In this document: positions 29,959-39,553 of the stretch, in pieces
How positions within the stretch are numbered: the first letter of the stretch is position 1
Layout: the number at the start of each line of letters is the position of its first letter
NCBI GenBank assembly: GCA_009842245.1
Contig: VYFT01000021.1
Coordinates: 1-64,000 of the forward strand
Length of the DNA stretch: 64,000 nt
Reading direction: 5' to 3'
Origin: Gammaproteobacteria bacterium
GTDB taxonomy: Bacteria > Pseudomonadota > Gammaproteobacteria > Pseudomonadales > Azotimanducaceae
Made by a program: the position numbers and the translations under genes
Notes under the pieces: generated by a model
What the model was told of the DNA's origin: nothing
Seen by the model: only the letters and a program-made list of their open reading frames with translations
The model's database searches: none

Positions 29959-31140
29959 TTAGAGTGTCGCGCTGATCAGGGACGAAACTGCTTTCGCAGA
30001 ATTTCTTGCAGCTTCAATGCTAACATCACGTGCTAGCGCGACGCCCATACGTCGCTCTCCTTGAACTTGAGGTTTCCCAAACAACCGTACATCGGTAATT
30101 GGTTTTGCTAATGCTTGATCAAGGTTTCCAAAGACTACTTGATCGGAATTACCGCGTACCGAAATAACCGCACTAGCGCTAGGTCCAAAAAACTCAATCT
30201 GGGGTATGGGTAGTCCAAGAAATGCGCGTACGTGAAGCGCGAATTCTGACAAGTCTTGGCTGATTAAGGTCACCATTCCAGTGTCGTGCGGTCGAGGACT
30301 CAGTTCGCTAAACACTACGTTGTCGTCTTTAATGAAGAATTCGACACCAAACAAGCCAAATCCGCCAAGTGATCCCGTGACTTGAGTGGCGATTCTTTGA
30401 CATCGATCTAAAACACCGTGCGCCATCGGATGAGGTTGCCATGACTCTTGATAATCTCCGCCTTCCTGGACATGCCCGATCGGTTCACAGAAAGAAGTTC
30501 CTCCAACGTGTCGAATAGTCAATAGCGTGATTTCGTAGTCGAAGTCAACCAACTCTTCAACGATGACCTGATCCGCGGTCCCACGCGTGCCTCCAAGCGC
30601 GTACTCCCAAGCTGCTTCTAACTCATCCCTAGAACGGACTGTGGATTGACCCTTTCCTGAAGAACTCATCGTGGGCTTTACGACGCACGGTAATCCAACT
30701 TCTTCCACCGCTACAAAAAACTCTGCCTTAGTAGTAGCAAAACGATAGTCAGAAACCGGTACGCCCAATTCTCGAGCTGCTAAATTCCGAATTCGTTCTC
30801 GATTCATCGTCATGTGGGCGGCGCGTGCAGACGGTACTACTTTAAATCCTTGCTCTTCAAGAGATACAAGCGCGTCGGTTGCTATTGCTTCAATTTCTGG
30901 TACGATAACGTCGGGGTTTTCTCGCTCAACGAGCTCAATCAGTCGCAGCGAGTCCCGCATGTCGATCGTATGAGAATGATGTGCTACTTGCATTGCCGGT
31001 GCATGGTCGTAACGGTCAACCGCGACCGTTTCGACACCAAGTCGTTGAAGTTCAACAACTACTTCCTTACCCAGTTCTCCGCAACCAAGAAGCATCACAC
31101 GTTTCGCCGTGGGACTAAGCGGAGTGCCAATTTCGATCAT
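29959..31140 (-). CDS. purT: Formate-dependent phosphoribosylglycinamide formyltransferase
   Basis: PurT is an ATP-grasp enzyme that makes formyl-GAR from GAR, formate and ATP, step three of purine synthesis, without folate. The 393-residue protein has the N-terminal [45 protein letters not shown] in the ATP-grasp domain and [21 protein letters not shown], as in the family. It follows the gamma carbonic anhydrase gene by 16 bases. It is likely in the same transcription unit as purL, although purT more often stands apart from purL. Confidence 0.96.
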   Translation of the reverse strand: MIEIGTPLSPTAKRVMLLGCGELGKEVVVELQRLGVETVAVDRYDHAPAMQVAHHSHTIDMRDSLRLIELVERENPDVIVPEIEAIATDALVSLEEQGFKVVPSARAAHMTMNRERIRNLAARELGVPVSDYRFATTKAEFFVAVEEVGLPCVVKPTMSSSGKGQSTVRSRDELEAAWEYALGGTRGTADQVIVEELVDFDYEITLLTIRHVGGTSFCEPIGHVQEGGDYQESWQPHPMAHGVLDRCQRIATQVTGSLGGFGLFGVEFFIKDDNVVFSELSPRPHDTGMVTLISQDLSEFALHVRAFLGLPIPQIEFFGPSASAVISVRGNSDQVVFGNLDQALAKPITDVRLFGKPQVQGERRMGVALARDVSIEAARNSAKAVSSLISATL

Positions 31141-31156
31141 TTCACCATCACATCAT

Positions 31157-31678
31157 TCAGACTTGCGATAACTTAGTTCGGTAATTCGACGCATTTTTGA
31201 CGTAGCGATCAGAAAATCCAGGTAGGTCGTCGATTTCGTCTGACGAAAGCTCGCGAACGATACGACCAGGAGAACCCAATACAAGTACGCCGTCAGGTAT
31301 CTTCTTTCCTTCTGTGATTAACGAATTTGACCCGACCAAAACGTTTTTGCCGATTTCGACGCCGTTCAGTATTGTGGAATTGATCCCAATCAGACTATTG
31401 TCTCCGATTGTGCATCCGTGTACCACAGCGTTGTGTCCTATAGTTACTTGATCGCCAATTATGACAGGATAACCCGGGTCCGTGTGGATCACACAGTTGT
31501 CTTGAACATTCGTCGCTCTACCCACAGATATGGAGTCATAGTCACCACGTAAAACTGTGCCCCACCAAATACTTGAGCCTCGTCGCAGGAACACTCGACC
31601 AATAACTGACGCAGTAGGCGCGATCCATACTCCAGCTTCGGTTTCGACACGATGTGAGTCAAACTCATAAATGGGCAT
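31157..31678 (-). CDS. Gamma-class carbonic anhydrase-like protein (YrdA/CaiE type)
   Basis: A left-handed beta-helix hexapeptide-repeat protein of 174 residues. The histidines expected for metal binding lie in DNCVIHTD and TIGHNAVVHGC. Motifs VFLRRGSSIWWGTVLRGDY and VLVLGSPGRIVREL are typical of the YrdA group, whose enzymatic activity is often unproven. I chose ATG 31678 (MPIYEFDSH) over TTG 31693 because an AGAGAG-like site precedes the ATG at good spacing. It lies between a DUF418 gene and purT on the same strand. Confidence 0.9.
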   Translation of the reverse strand: MPIYEFDSHRVETEAGVWIAPTASVIGRVFLRRGSSIWWGTVLRGDYDSISVGRATNVQDNCVIHTDPGYPVIIGDQVTIGHNAVVHGCTIGDNSLIGINSTILNGVEIGKNVLVGSNSLITEGKKIPDGVLVLGSPGRIVRELSSDEIDDLPGFSDRYVKNASNYRTKLSQV

Positions 31679-31797
31679 GGATACTCTCTTCAACTCCTGA
31701 GTTCAATTGTTGACGGGTCGGTACCAATAGTTGAACACGACGATTCACCGTGTAATGTCTTCCGTTCACAATTCTCCATTGACATTTGATACCTGAC

Positions 31798-33072
31798 TCA
31801 CAGACGATTGGAAACGCCACGACCATAAGTCCAACGACGCCACAGGTACTCTGCCGGTCCATATCGAAATCGCTTGAGCCACCAAGGGCTATAAATTAGT
31901 TGTAAAGCCCAAATCACAAAAACGACATAGTACAGTTCATGAAATCTGAGCTTACCAAAGAACCCAAGAAGAATAAAGAATAAGAGACATAGAATCGATT
32001 GGACCAAATAATTTGTTAGCGCCATTCTCCCCACCGCTGCGAGACAGCTCCTAACTCGTGGGAGAACTCCTACTTTACATATAAGCATTATCGTACCGAT
32101 GTATCCAAACGCCATGGCGAGCCGCCCAAGGTTATATGTCCAAAGGACTTGCGATGAAATACTGTAGTTTTGGCTAAGTATCGTATTCACCTCATAGACA
32201 TTGATCGATACTCCGATTCCGAAACCCAACAACACCATCATAAGATAGGTTCGAATTGTTCTCGACGCGTCGAATACGCGTAGTCTATAGAGTGCCATCC
32301 CAATCATCATCATTAACACAACGTCCCAAAAAGAGTATGTCGGGAGGTTTAGCCACTGAATGTTTATCATTTTTAACACGTACGGATAAGCCGAAAAGTA
32401 CCCTTGCTGTCTTGCCTCAATCTCTGGTAAGACTCGATCTTCGACATTAAAGATATCGTTGTAAAGTTCGAGGAACTCTGTTTCAATTACGTCTAACTCT
32501 TCACCGCGTTCAACTTTCTCTAATGCACTTTCAATACCAGGTTCGACCATACTTATCTTGACCCACTGCAGTCCGCCAAAAATCAGAGTAGATATCACTA
32601 ACAGTATTCCGGAGAGAGTCAAGAGAGTGTTTGTCGAGACATTTCTTAAAAAGTAAAGAAAGAGCCCAACAAATCCATACAGAAATATGATGTCCCCAGA
32701 CCACAGTAGTAAGTACATGTCGATTAACCCAAACACCATCAATCCAATCATTCGACGATAGTACAAACGACCAATTCTTACATTTCTCTCATCTGCGGCA
32801 ATTCGCTCGATGAACAACAGTACTCCTGCACCGAACAACATTGAGAATATCGTCCGTTGTGCTCCCTCAAATACCACCTCCGAACAAATGAACGCGAGTA
32901 TGTCCACACCTTCGTACGTTCCCAGAAGCGCCGGATTTAAACCAACAGCGTACGGTAACCCAAAAAAGATGATGTTGATTGTTAAGATTCCGAGTACTAC
33001 CCATCCGCGTAGTACGTCGATAGACTCAATTCTCTGAGAAGGTGCGGTTGGGACAAAGTGTTCAGTAGACAT
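31798..33072 (-). CDS. DUF418 family multi-pass membrane protein (YeiB-like)
   Basis: About 424 residues with many hydrophobic segments. The N-terminal IESIDVLRGWVVLGILTINI and the downstream GAQRTIFSMLFGAGVLLF are characteristic of DUF418/YeiB proteins. The C-terminal third carries the conserved RMALTNYLVQSILCLLFF segment. The family is sometimes linked to transport but has no firm function. ATG 33072 is preceded by GAGAGTATCT, almost the same leader as the next gene downstream. It starts 17 bases after purL and is likely cotranscribed with it. Confidence 0.88.
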   Translation of the reverse strand: MSTEHFVPTAPSQRIESIDVLRGWVVLGILTINIIFFGLPYAVGLNPALLGTYEGVDILAFICSEVVFEGAQRTIFSMLFGAGVLLFIERIAADERNVRIGRLYYRRMIGLMVFGLIDMYLLLWSGDIIFLYGFVGLFLYFLRNVSTNTLLTLSGILLVISTLIFGGLQWVKISMVEPGIESALEKVERGEELDVIETEFLELYNDIFNVEDRVLPEIEARQQGYFSAYPYVLKMINIQWLNLPTYSFWDVVLMMMIGMALYRLRVFDASRTIRTYLMMVLLGFGIGVSINVYEVNTILSQNYSISSQVLWTYNLGRLAMAFGYIGTIMLICKVGVLPRVRSCLAAVGRMALTNYLVQSILCLLFFILLGFFGKLRFHELYYVVFVIWALQLIYSPWWLKRFRYGPAEYLWRRWTYGRGVSNRL

Positions 33073-33089
33073 AGATACTCTCACTAAAT

Positions 33090-36000
33090 TTAGTTCAGTG
33101 CGTCGAACGCATTACGAAACAGTTGAAACCACGGTCCAAATTCTCGTTCACGATTTCGGGGATCATACCAAGAATTCTGAATGGTTCGAAACACCCGTTC
33201 CGGGTGCGGCATCATGGCCAGTACGTTGCCATTTTCAGATGTGAAACCGGCAATTCCATTCACTGAACCGTTTGGGTTCAACGGATATCTCTCGGTAGGT
33301 TCGCCCATCCCATCTACATATTGCATTACAAAACGTTCTTCTGCATGAAGTGGCTTCTTACTAAACTCGGGAAAATCAACGCGACCCTCGCCGTGAGCGA
33401 CCGGAATCGGAACTTGACTGCCTGACATGCCCTTTAACCAAACAGAATTTGAGTTCAAAATCTTCACCTGTATGGAGCGAGCTTCAAATCGGTCCGAGGT
33501 GTTTCTATGAATCACCGGCCACTCGGTCGTACCAGGAATCAACTCCCGAAGCTGAACCATCATCTGACACCCATTACACACACCTAAAGCAAGGGAGTCG
33601 TCGCGGTTGAAAAACTCCTCGAACTGAGCACGCACAAGATCGTTAAACAATATAGATTTTGCCCAACCCCCACCACCGCCCAAAACATCGCCATAGGAAA
33701 ACCCGCCACAAGCAGCAAGCACTTGAAACTGCTCTAACGACATTCGTTTCGAGAAAAGATCTGTCATGTGGACATCTACGCTATCAAAACCGGCGTAATA
33801 GAATGCTGCGCCCATTTCAATGTGCCCATTTACGCCTTGATCACGCAAAACGGCAACTCGAGGTCGGTGTTTCTTTCTTGGTTTCGGACGTCGTCTTTGA
33901 TCAATTGAAAAGGTGAGTTTCTCATGCAACCCAGGATCGCGCTCTTCTATCAAAGCAAATTCACTGTCTGCAGAGTTCGAGTCATCACGTATTCGTTGCA
34001 TTAGGTAGCTCGTTTGAGCCCAACTTTTTTCGAAACTTAAGATTGAATCAGCTAAGAGTACTTGATCTGCATATAAGATGCGAAACTCTTCATCAGCACG
34101 AACTTGACCCACTTGGGTAGCCACAAGTTCATTGGCGTTTGCCAAATCGATCAAGTCTTGCACGAAAGAGGCTGGTACTTCCAACACCACGCCGATTTCC
34201 TCTGCGAACAATTCTCTCGCCCAGTTGTCGCGAACATGCAAGTCCACTCCCAAGCGACTCGAAAACGACATCTCCAATACCGTTGCTATTAAGCCACCGT
34301 CTGATCGATCATGCATACTCAAAGCCCATTGTTCTTCATGAACACGTTGAACTACTTCAAGCAATCTTCGCAGTTTTGATGCGTCTTCTACATCTGGAGT
34401 TTCTGCGCCTAAGCAACCGTGTACTTGAGCTAGCGCACTACCTCCTAAGCGACGGCTTGAACTGAGTTCCAATAAAACAAGTACCGATTCACTACTGACC
34501 AAGCGTGGTGTTAGAGCTTGTCGCACGTCAGGTACCGGTACAAACGCGGAAGCGATCAGCGAGACTGGGGATACTACCGTTTGCGTAGTCTCCGGAATAG
34601 TCCATTGAGTGCGCATTGACAGGCTGTCTTTCCCAACAGGAATTGCAATCCCCAGTGACCGGCAGAGCGTCGTCGCCGCTGTTACCGCATCGTGTAAAGC
34701 TTCATCTTCACTATTAAATCCACACGCTGCCATCCAATTTGCGGACAACACGATACGATCGATGGAAGTGTAGCGCACGGAGGACAAATTAGTGAGCGCT
34801 TCTGCTATCGCCAGTCGTGCCGAAGCCGAAGGATTCAATGTTGCAACCGGTGATCGTTCGCCCACTGCCATCGCTTCACCAGTGTATGTTTCAAATCCCC
34901 CGATAGTAATAGCCGCGTCTGCGACGGGGACTTGATAGGGACCCACCATCTGGTCTCGCGCAACAAAACCAGTGATGCTGCGATCGCCAATTGTGATTAA
35001 GAATTTTTTGGACGCAACCGAAGGTAAGCTCAGTACGAGAGAAATCGACTCAGCAAGTTCAAGTTCGGTAATCGAAAAATCGGAAACTGAACGCGAAGTT
35101 GGAGTAAAGCGACGTTGTATACGAGGTGGACTTCCAAACAAGGTTTCTAGTGATAGATTGATCGCCGGCTCACCGCCCGCGTCATCCTTCACTGTGAGTG
35201 TCGCTCGGTCATTTGTGTACCCGATCACCGCGAATGGGCAACGTTCGCGAGTACAAATCTCCTCAAACAGCTCGCGTTTCTCTTGCGGCACGGAAAGCAC
35301 GTAGCGCTCCTGAGCTTCATTGCACCACAATTCGAGCGGAGATAATCCAGAATCCGCACTCGGAATCGCACGTAAGTCAATAACAGCTCCCTTACCCAAG
35401 TCTCTTACGAGTTCTGGAATCGCATTTGATAACCCGCCCGCACCGACATCGTGAATCAATTGAATTGGATTTTCTTGTAACAGTGCGGTGCAGGTGTCGA
35501 CAACTTCCTGACATCGTCGTTCGAGTTCCGCATTGTCGCGTTGTACGGACGCAAAATCTAACTCGACATCCGATAGCCCGGACGTCATACTAGAACTCGA
35601 TCCTCCTCCCAGTCCAATCAACATCGAGGGACCACCGAGCACAACTAACACTGAAGAATCTTGCGGTATCTCTTCGTGGACATGTTCGCGAAACACCGAA
35701 CCGATACCACCAGCAATCATGATGGGTTTGTGGTATCCCCAGGATTCTTCATCAGAGACGCGATGTTCGAACGTTCGAAAGTAACCGGTAAGCGCTGGAC
35801 GCCCATACTCGTTGTTGTATCCGGCCGCGCCCAAAGGCCCGTCCAACATGATCTCAAGTGGACTGGCAAGATGGTTCGGTTTTCTCAGCTCTGATTCCCA
35901 AGTTCGTTTGTGTCCAGGTATTCGTAGATGGGAAGTCGTGAACCCGACAAGCCCGGCTTTGGGTTTGGAGCCACGGCCCACTGCCCCTTCATCTCGAATT

Positions 36001-36932
36001 TCGCCTCCGGAGCCAGTAGCTGCTCCAGGAAAGGGTGAAATCGCGGTTGGATGATTGTGAGTCTCTACTTTCATGAGGATGTCATTCAACCCCGTCAACG
36101 GTTGATAGAAACGACTCTTTGGGTCAGGACAGAACCTAGTGTCCATTGCACCTTCGATGACTGCAGCGTTGTCTCGATATGCTGACAGGATACCGCGTGC
36201 GTTAATCGCACCCGTCGTCGTCCTAATTTTTTGAAACAATGACACCGGGCTTGCTTTACCGTGAATAATCCAGTCCGCGTTAAAAATCTTGTGGCGGCAG
36301 TGCTCGGAATTCACCTGACCAAACATCATGAGTTCGACATCCGTTGGATCTCGACCGAGTTCATGATATACATCAACGAGATACTGAATCTCGTGCTCAG
36401 ACAAAGCTAACCCCAACTCTCGATTGACTTGCTGGATGGCTTCAAACGGTTCGTCCTGCAACTCTATGCGAGACAGGGGACGTGAAGAGGGCTCTACAAA
36501 TATTTCTTCAAAGGACTCTTCTGCGAGCAAAGATTCGGTCATACGGTCAAATAGCAAATTCGCGCACTCATCGGTCCAAGCGTCCGAATACCAGCGCACG
36601 CCACGTTCTACCCGTTCAACGACATCTAGTCCACACAATCGAAATACATCAGTCGCTTTACTCGACCAAGGCGAGATCGTACCGAGTCTAGGAACTACGG
36701 TACACCGATGTTGTGTTTTAGTTTCGACAGGGGCCGGCGTGCCATAAGTAAGTAGTGAGTTGGCAATTCGTTTTGATTGCTCGGAGAGTGGACTTCGAAG
36801 TTTCGCAATGTGCACGAAAGAGGCATAAACACAAGAACTGTTTGGATTGATTTGTCGAAGTTGTTCGAGCAACTTTTCATACACACTATTACCATGTGCG
36901 ACGCCGCCAGCGTGTATGTACAACTCAGTCAT
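33090..36932 (-). CDS. purL: Phosphoribosylformylglycinamidine synthase
   Basis: The large single-chain PurL (1280 residues) uses glutamine and ATP to convert formyl-GAR to FGAM, step four of purine synthesis. Seen in order are an N-terminal PurS-like region and linker, two AIRS-type synthetase halves (GQVNSEHCRHKIFNADW, KVETHNHPTAISPFPGAATG, later LSANWMAACG and PVGKDSLSM) and a C-terminal class I glutaminase. The glutaminase Cys is in LGVCNGCQMM near residue 1120 and its His/Glu in MMPHPERVFR. It lies 26 bases after tadA. Confidence 0.97.
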   Translation of the reverse strand: MTELYIHAGGVAHGNSVYEKLLEQLRQINPNSSCVYASFVHIAKLRSPLSEQSKRIANSLLTYGTPAPVETKTQHRCTVVPRLGTISPWSSKATDVFRLCGLDVVERVERGVRWYSDAWTDECANLLFDRMTESLLAEESFEEIFVEPSSRPLSRIELQDEPFEAIQQVNRELGLALSEHEIQYLVDVYHELGRDPTDVELMMFGQVNSEHCRHKIFNADWIIHGKASPVSLFQKIRTTTGAINARGILSAYRDNAAVIEGAMDTRFCPDPKSRFYQPLTGLNDILMKVETHNHPTAISPFPGAATGSGGEIRDEGAVGRGSKPKAGLVGFTTSHLRIPGHKRTWESELRKPNHLASPLEIMLDGPLGAAGYNNEYGRPALTGYFRTFEHRVSDEESWGYHKPIMIAGGIGSVFREHVHEEIPQDSSVLVVLGGPSMLIGLGGGSSSSMTSGLSDVELDFASVQRDNAELERRCQEVVDTCTALLQENPIQLIHDVGAGGLSNAIPELVRDLGKGAVIDLRAIPSADSGLSPLELWCNEAQERYVLSVPQEKRELFEEICTRERCPFAVIGYTNDRATLTVKDDAGGEPAINLSLETLFGSPPRIQRRFTPTSRSVSDFSITELELAESISLVLSLPSVASKKFLITIGDRSITGFVARDQMVGPYQVPVADAAITIGGFETYTGEAMAVGERSPVATLNPSASARLAIAEALTNLSSVRYTSIDRIVLSANWMAACGFNSEDEALHDAVTAATTLCRSLGIAIPVGKDSLSMRTQWTIPETTQTVVSPVSLIASAFVPVPDVRQALTPRLVSSESVLVLLELSSSRRLGGSALAQVHGCLGAETPDVEDASKLRRLLEVVQRVHEEQWALSMHDRSDGGLIATVLEMSFSSRLGVDLHVRDNWARELFAEEIGVVLEVPASFVQDLIDLANANELVATQVGQVRADEEFRILYADQVLLADSILSFEKSWAQTSYLMQRIRDDSNSADSEFALIEERDPGLHEKLTFSIDQRRRPKPRKKHRPRVAVLRDQGVNGHIEMGAAFYYAGFDSVDVHMTDLFSKRMSLEQFQVLAACGGFSYGDVLGGGGGWAKSILFNDLVRAQFEEFFNRDDSLALGVCNGCQMMVQLRELIPGTTEWPVIHRNTSDRFEARSIQVKILNSNSVWLKGMSGSQVPIPVAHGEGRVDFPEFSKKPLHAEERFVMQYVDGMGEPTERYPLNPNGSVNGIAGFTSENGNVLAMMPHPERVFRTIQNSWYDPRNREREFGPWFQLFRNAFDALN

Positions 36933-36958
36933 TGTTGCCGGCTCTTAGAAGGCAAACT

Positions 36959-37411
36959 CTAGGCCAATCGACGAGAACGGAAAAACTCCTGCATCAACTC
37001 TTTGCTTTCAAGCGCGAAAACTCCTTCGGTACACTTGATGGAATGATTCCAATGAGGAAGTTCAAGTGCTCCTACGTTACTTACAACAACCCCAGCTTTT
37101 GGCTCTCTTGTGCCAAAAATTAGTTCCCGAACTCTAGCATGTACCATCGCGCCAACACACATCATACATGGCTCAACGGTGACGTATAAAGCGGTATCAG
37201 GTAGTCGATGATTTCCGAGTCGAAGGGCAGCCGCGCGCAGTGCCTCGCACTCCGCATGAGCAGTGGGATCCTTGTTCTGGATGGTACGATTAAGGCCGGT
37301 GCCTACAACCGTGTTTTCAAGAACGACCACAGCACCGACTGGTACTTCACCGGCAGCTTGGGCTTGCTTAGCTAGTGCAAGCGCTTGGTGCATGTGAAGT
37401 TCGTGATTCAC
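36959..37411 (-). CDS. tadA: tRNA-specific adenosine deaminase
   Basis: TadA converts A34 to inosine in tRNA-Arg(ACG), and is normally essential. The 150-residue protein shows the zinc deaminase signature: H52-A-E54 (catalytic Glu) and P-C82-MM-C85. KAGVVVSN and the basic C-terminus (FFRSRRLA) are also expected. It is 9 bases after the EF-G-like gene and 26 bases before purL, matching the tadA-purL neighbourhood in Pseudomonas-type genomes. Confidence 0.95.
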   Translation of the reverse strand: MNHELHMHQALALAKQAQAAGEVPVGAVVVLENTVVGTGLNRTIQNKDPTAHAECEALRAAALRLGNHRLPDTALYVTVEPCMMCVGAMVHARVRELIFGTREPKAGVVVSNVGALELPHWNHSIKCTEGVFALESKELMQEFFRSRRLA

Positions 37412-37420
37412 ATCTAACTA

Positions 37421-39466
37421 TCAGTCTTCTTCAATGGCTACAAAACCAGAAGCTAATTCCTTCTGGAGTTGCGGCTGCACAGCAGCGTAATGACTAAACT
37501 CCATCGTATAACTGCCCTTTCCACCAGTGATCGAACTAAGTCGTGCGTGATACGTCTGTAATTCCCGAAGCGGAACTTGACCGGATATGTCAGTAGTCGA
37601 GTCCTGCAATACCGTAGACCCACTAACGATGCCACCCATTGAAGCAAAGTCGCCAGTCACGTCGCCCATGCATTCACTCGGTACGTTCATGTTTACACTC
37701 ACAACCGGTTCCATAACAATTGGTCGCGCTTTCGCCACAGCATCTAAGAATGCTTTCTTTCCGGCCTGCACGAAAGCGATTTCTTTGGAGTCTACAGGAT
37801 GATGTTTGCCGTCGTACACCGTAACGCGAACATCTTGGAGTTCGTGACCCGAAATCGCACCTTTGTCCAATATTTGTTTCACACCTTTTTCCACCGCTGG
37901 AATAAATTGACCTGGAATAACTCCCCCAACGACTTTGTCGACAAATTCAAAACCGCCTCCACGTTCCATGGGTTCAATCCGTAAATAGACCTCGCCAAAT
38001 TGGCCAGCACCACCAGTTTGTTTCTTGTGTCGATTGTGTCCCTCGGCAGCCGCAGTAATAGTTTCTTTGTATTCAATCGAAGGGATGTCGGTCGCGACTT
38101 TGATGCCATGCTGCGCCTCCACACCTTGAAGTACTTCCCGCAAGTGTAGCTCGCCTAAACCACGAATGACTGTTTCGTTCAAAGCCGCAACATGGACCAC
38201 GCGAAAAGACGGATCTTCAATCGCAACGGTTTGGAGAGCCTCAGAAATCTTTTGAGCCTCATTGTCGTTCTCAAAACGAATTGCACGCCCGAAAACTGGG
38301 ACGGGTACGTCAACAGAGGGAGCTCGAATGCTTTGGTCTCCTTTCGTGTCGTGCATCACACCGTTGTAAGTCGCCGTTTCCATACGTGGCAAGGCGCAAA
38401 TGTCACCTGCGACTGCTTGCTTAATCTCTACCTGTTCGTCTCCAACGAGTCGGTAAATGTGCGGCACTTTGGTCGGTTTCCGGTCATCGCCGACATATAC
38501 CTGAGAACCAGCCTTGAGTGTTCCTTGGTGTATCCGAATCACAGCCATGCGACCCCGAAAGGGGTCAATGGAAATTTTTGCGACCTGCCCGATTAGAGAC
38601 TTTGTCGCGTCTTGATCCAGAACGAGTTCATTCTCACCATTCGGTGTCCGAACGGTGAATGTAGGATGATTACCTGCTGTCGGACTAGGTAACAAACTTG
38701 TAGCTGTATGCAAGAATTCCGGTACTCCAACATCAGTCTGTGCTGATGCGAAGAATACTGGGATTAGGTGGCCATCTCTTAGCGCAGATCCAAACGCCGC
38801 GCGAACGCTATCTTCTGGTAGCTCCTCTTCGCCTTCTAAATAGAGCTCCATGAGATCCTCGTCAACTTCGACGATTTGGTCGATGATTTTTTCGTGAGCG
38901 GACGCAACATCGTCGATATCGGTGTCAACTTCAGCGACTTCGCCAAAACAATCTACAACTTTACTTCCACCAGCGGCTGGAAGGTTGATAGGTAGACACT
39001 CTGAACCAATCACGCGTTGAATTTGATCGATTAAACTTGCTAAATCTATGTTGTCAGAATCAATCTTGTTGATCAAGATAGCCCGGCACAGACCCTGATC
39101 ACCAGCTGCCGCGAACAGTCTACGCGTCGATGTATCAATTCCTGCTGTCGCGTCCACCACTAAAACCGCGGTCTCGACGGCTGGTAGGACCGAGAGAGTG
39201 CGGCCGACGAAGTCGTGAAAACCTGGGGTATCAATGAACGTGCATTGTTTTTTGTTGAAACCGAAGCTAAGAAATGAGGGATTGAAGGAGTGTTGAGTCG
39301 ATCTCTCTCGGGGCAAGTAATCTGAAACCGTAGTACCGGCATCCACACTGCCCTTGGTCGTAGTCACTTTCGCAGCGTGTAGTATTGCCTCACTCAAGAG
39401 TGTCTTGCCCGCACCGCCAGAACCGATAAGCGCTACGTTTAAGATTTGGTTAGTTTCGTGAGTCAT
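37421..39466 (-). CDS. Elongation factor G-like translational GTPase
   Basis: A 681-residue protein with the whole EF-G domain order but outside the canonical EF-G type: the P-loop reads GSGGAGKT (15-22) and is followed by DTPGFHDF and INKIDSDN. Domains II-V follow, including HKKQTGGAGQFGEVYLRIEP in the domain IV region and a C-terminal GGKGSYTMEFSHY. It matches the group annotated as elongation factor G-like proteins, whose role differs from bulk translocation and is not settled. It sits between guaA and tadA on the same strand. Confidence 0.88.
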   Translation of the reverse strand: MTHETNQILNVALIGSGGAGKTLLSEAILHAAKVTTTKGSVDAGTTVSDYLPRERSTQHSFNPSFLSFGFNKKQCTFIDTPGFHDFVGRTLSVLPAVETAVLVVDATAGIDTSTRRLFAAAGDQGLCRAILINKIDSDNIDLASLIDQIQRVIGSECLPINLPAAGGSKVVDCFGEVAEVDTDIDDVASAHEKIIDQIVEVDEDLMELYLEGEEELPEDSVRAAFGSALRDGHLIPVFFASAQTDVGVPEFLHTATSLLPSPTAGNHPTFTVRTPNGENELVLDQDATKSLIGQVAKISIDPFRGRMAVIRIHQGTLKAGSQVYVGDDRKPTKVPHIYRLVGDEQVEIKQAVAGDICALPRMETATYNGVMHDTKGDQSIRAPSVDVPVPVFGRAIRFENDNEAQKISEALQTVAIEDPSFRVVHVAALNETVIRGLGELHLREVLQGVEAQHGIKVATDIPSIEYKETITAAAEGHNRHKKQTGGAGQFGEVYLRIEPMERGGGFEFVDKVVGGVIPGQFIPAVEKGVKQILDKGAISGHELQDVRVTVYDGKHHPVDSKEIAFVQAGKKAFLDAVAKARPIVMEPVVSVNMNVPSECMGDVTGDFASMGGIVSGSTVLQDSTTDISGQVPLRELQTYHARLSSITGGKGSYTMEFSHYAAVQPQLQKELASGFVAIEED

Positions 39467-39553
39467 GCTAGGATCCCATTGGTTTCATTTGTTGTAAAGA
39501 ATTTACCGCGGCTTGGAATTTTAGAAAATTGTACTATCTTCGAATTGTTTCTC

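Noticed and set aside
31665..31862. 65-codon frame between the DUF418 and gamma-CA genes
   Set aside because: It overlaps both genes in another frame and lacks coding character; likely a shadow.
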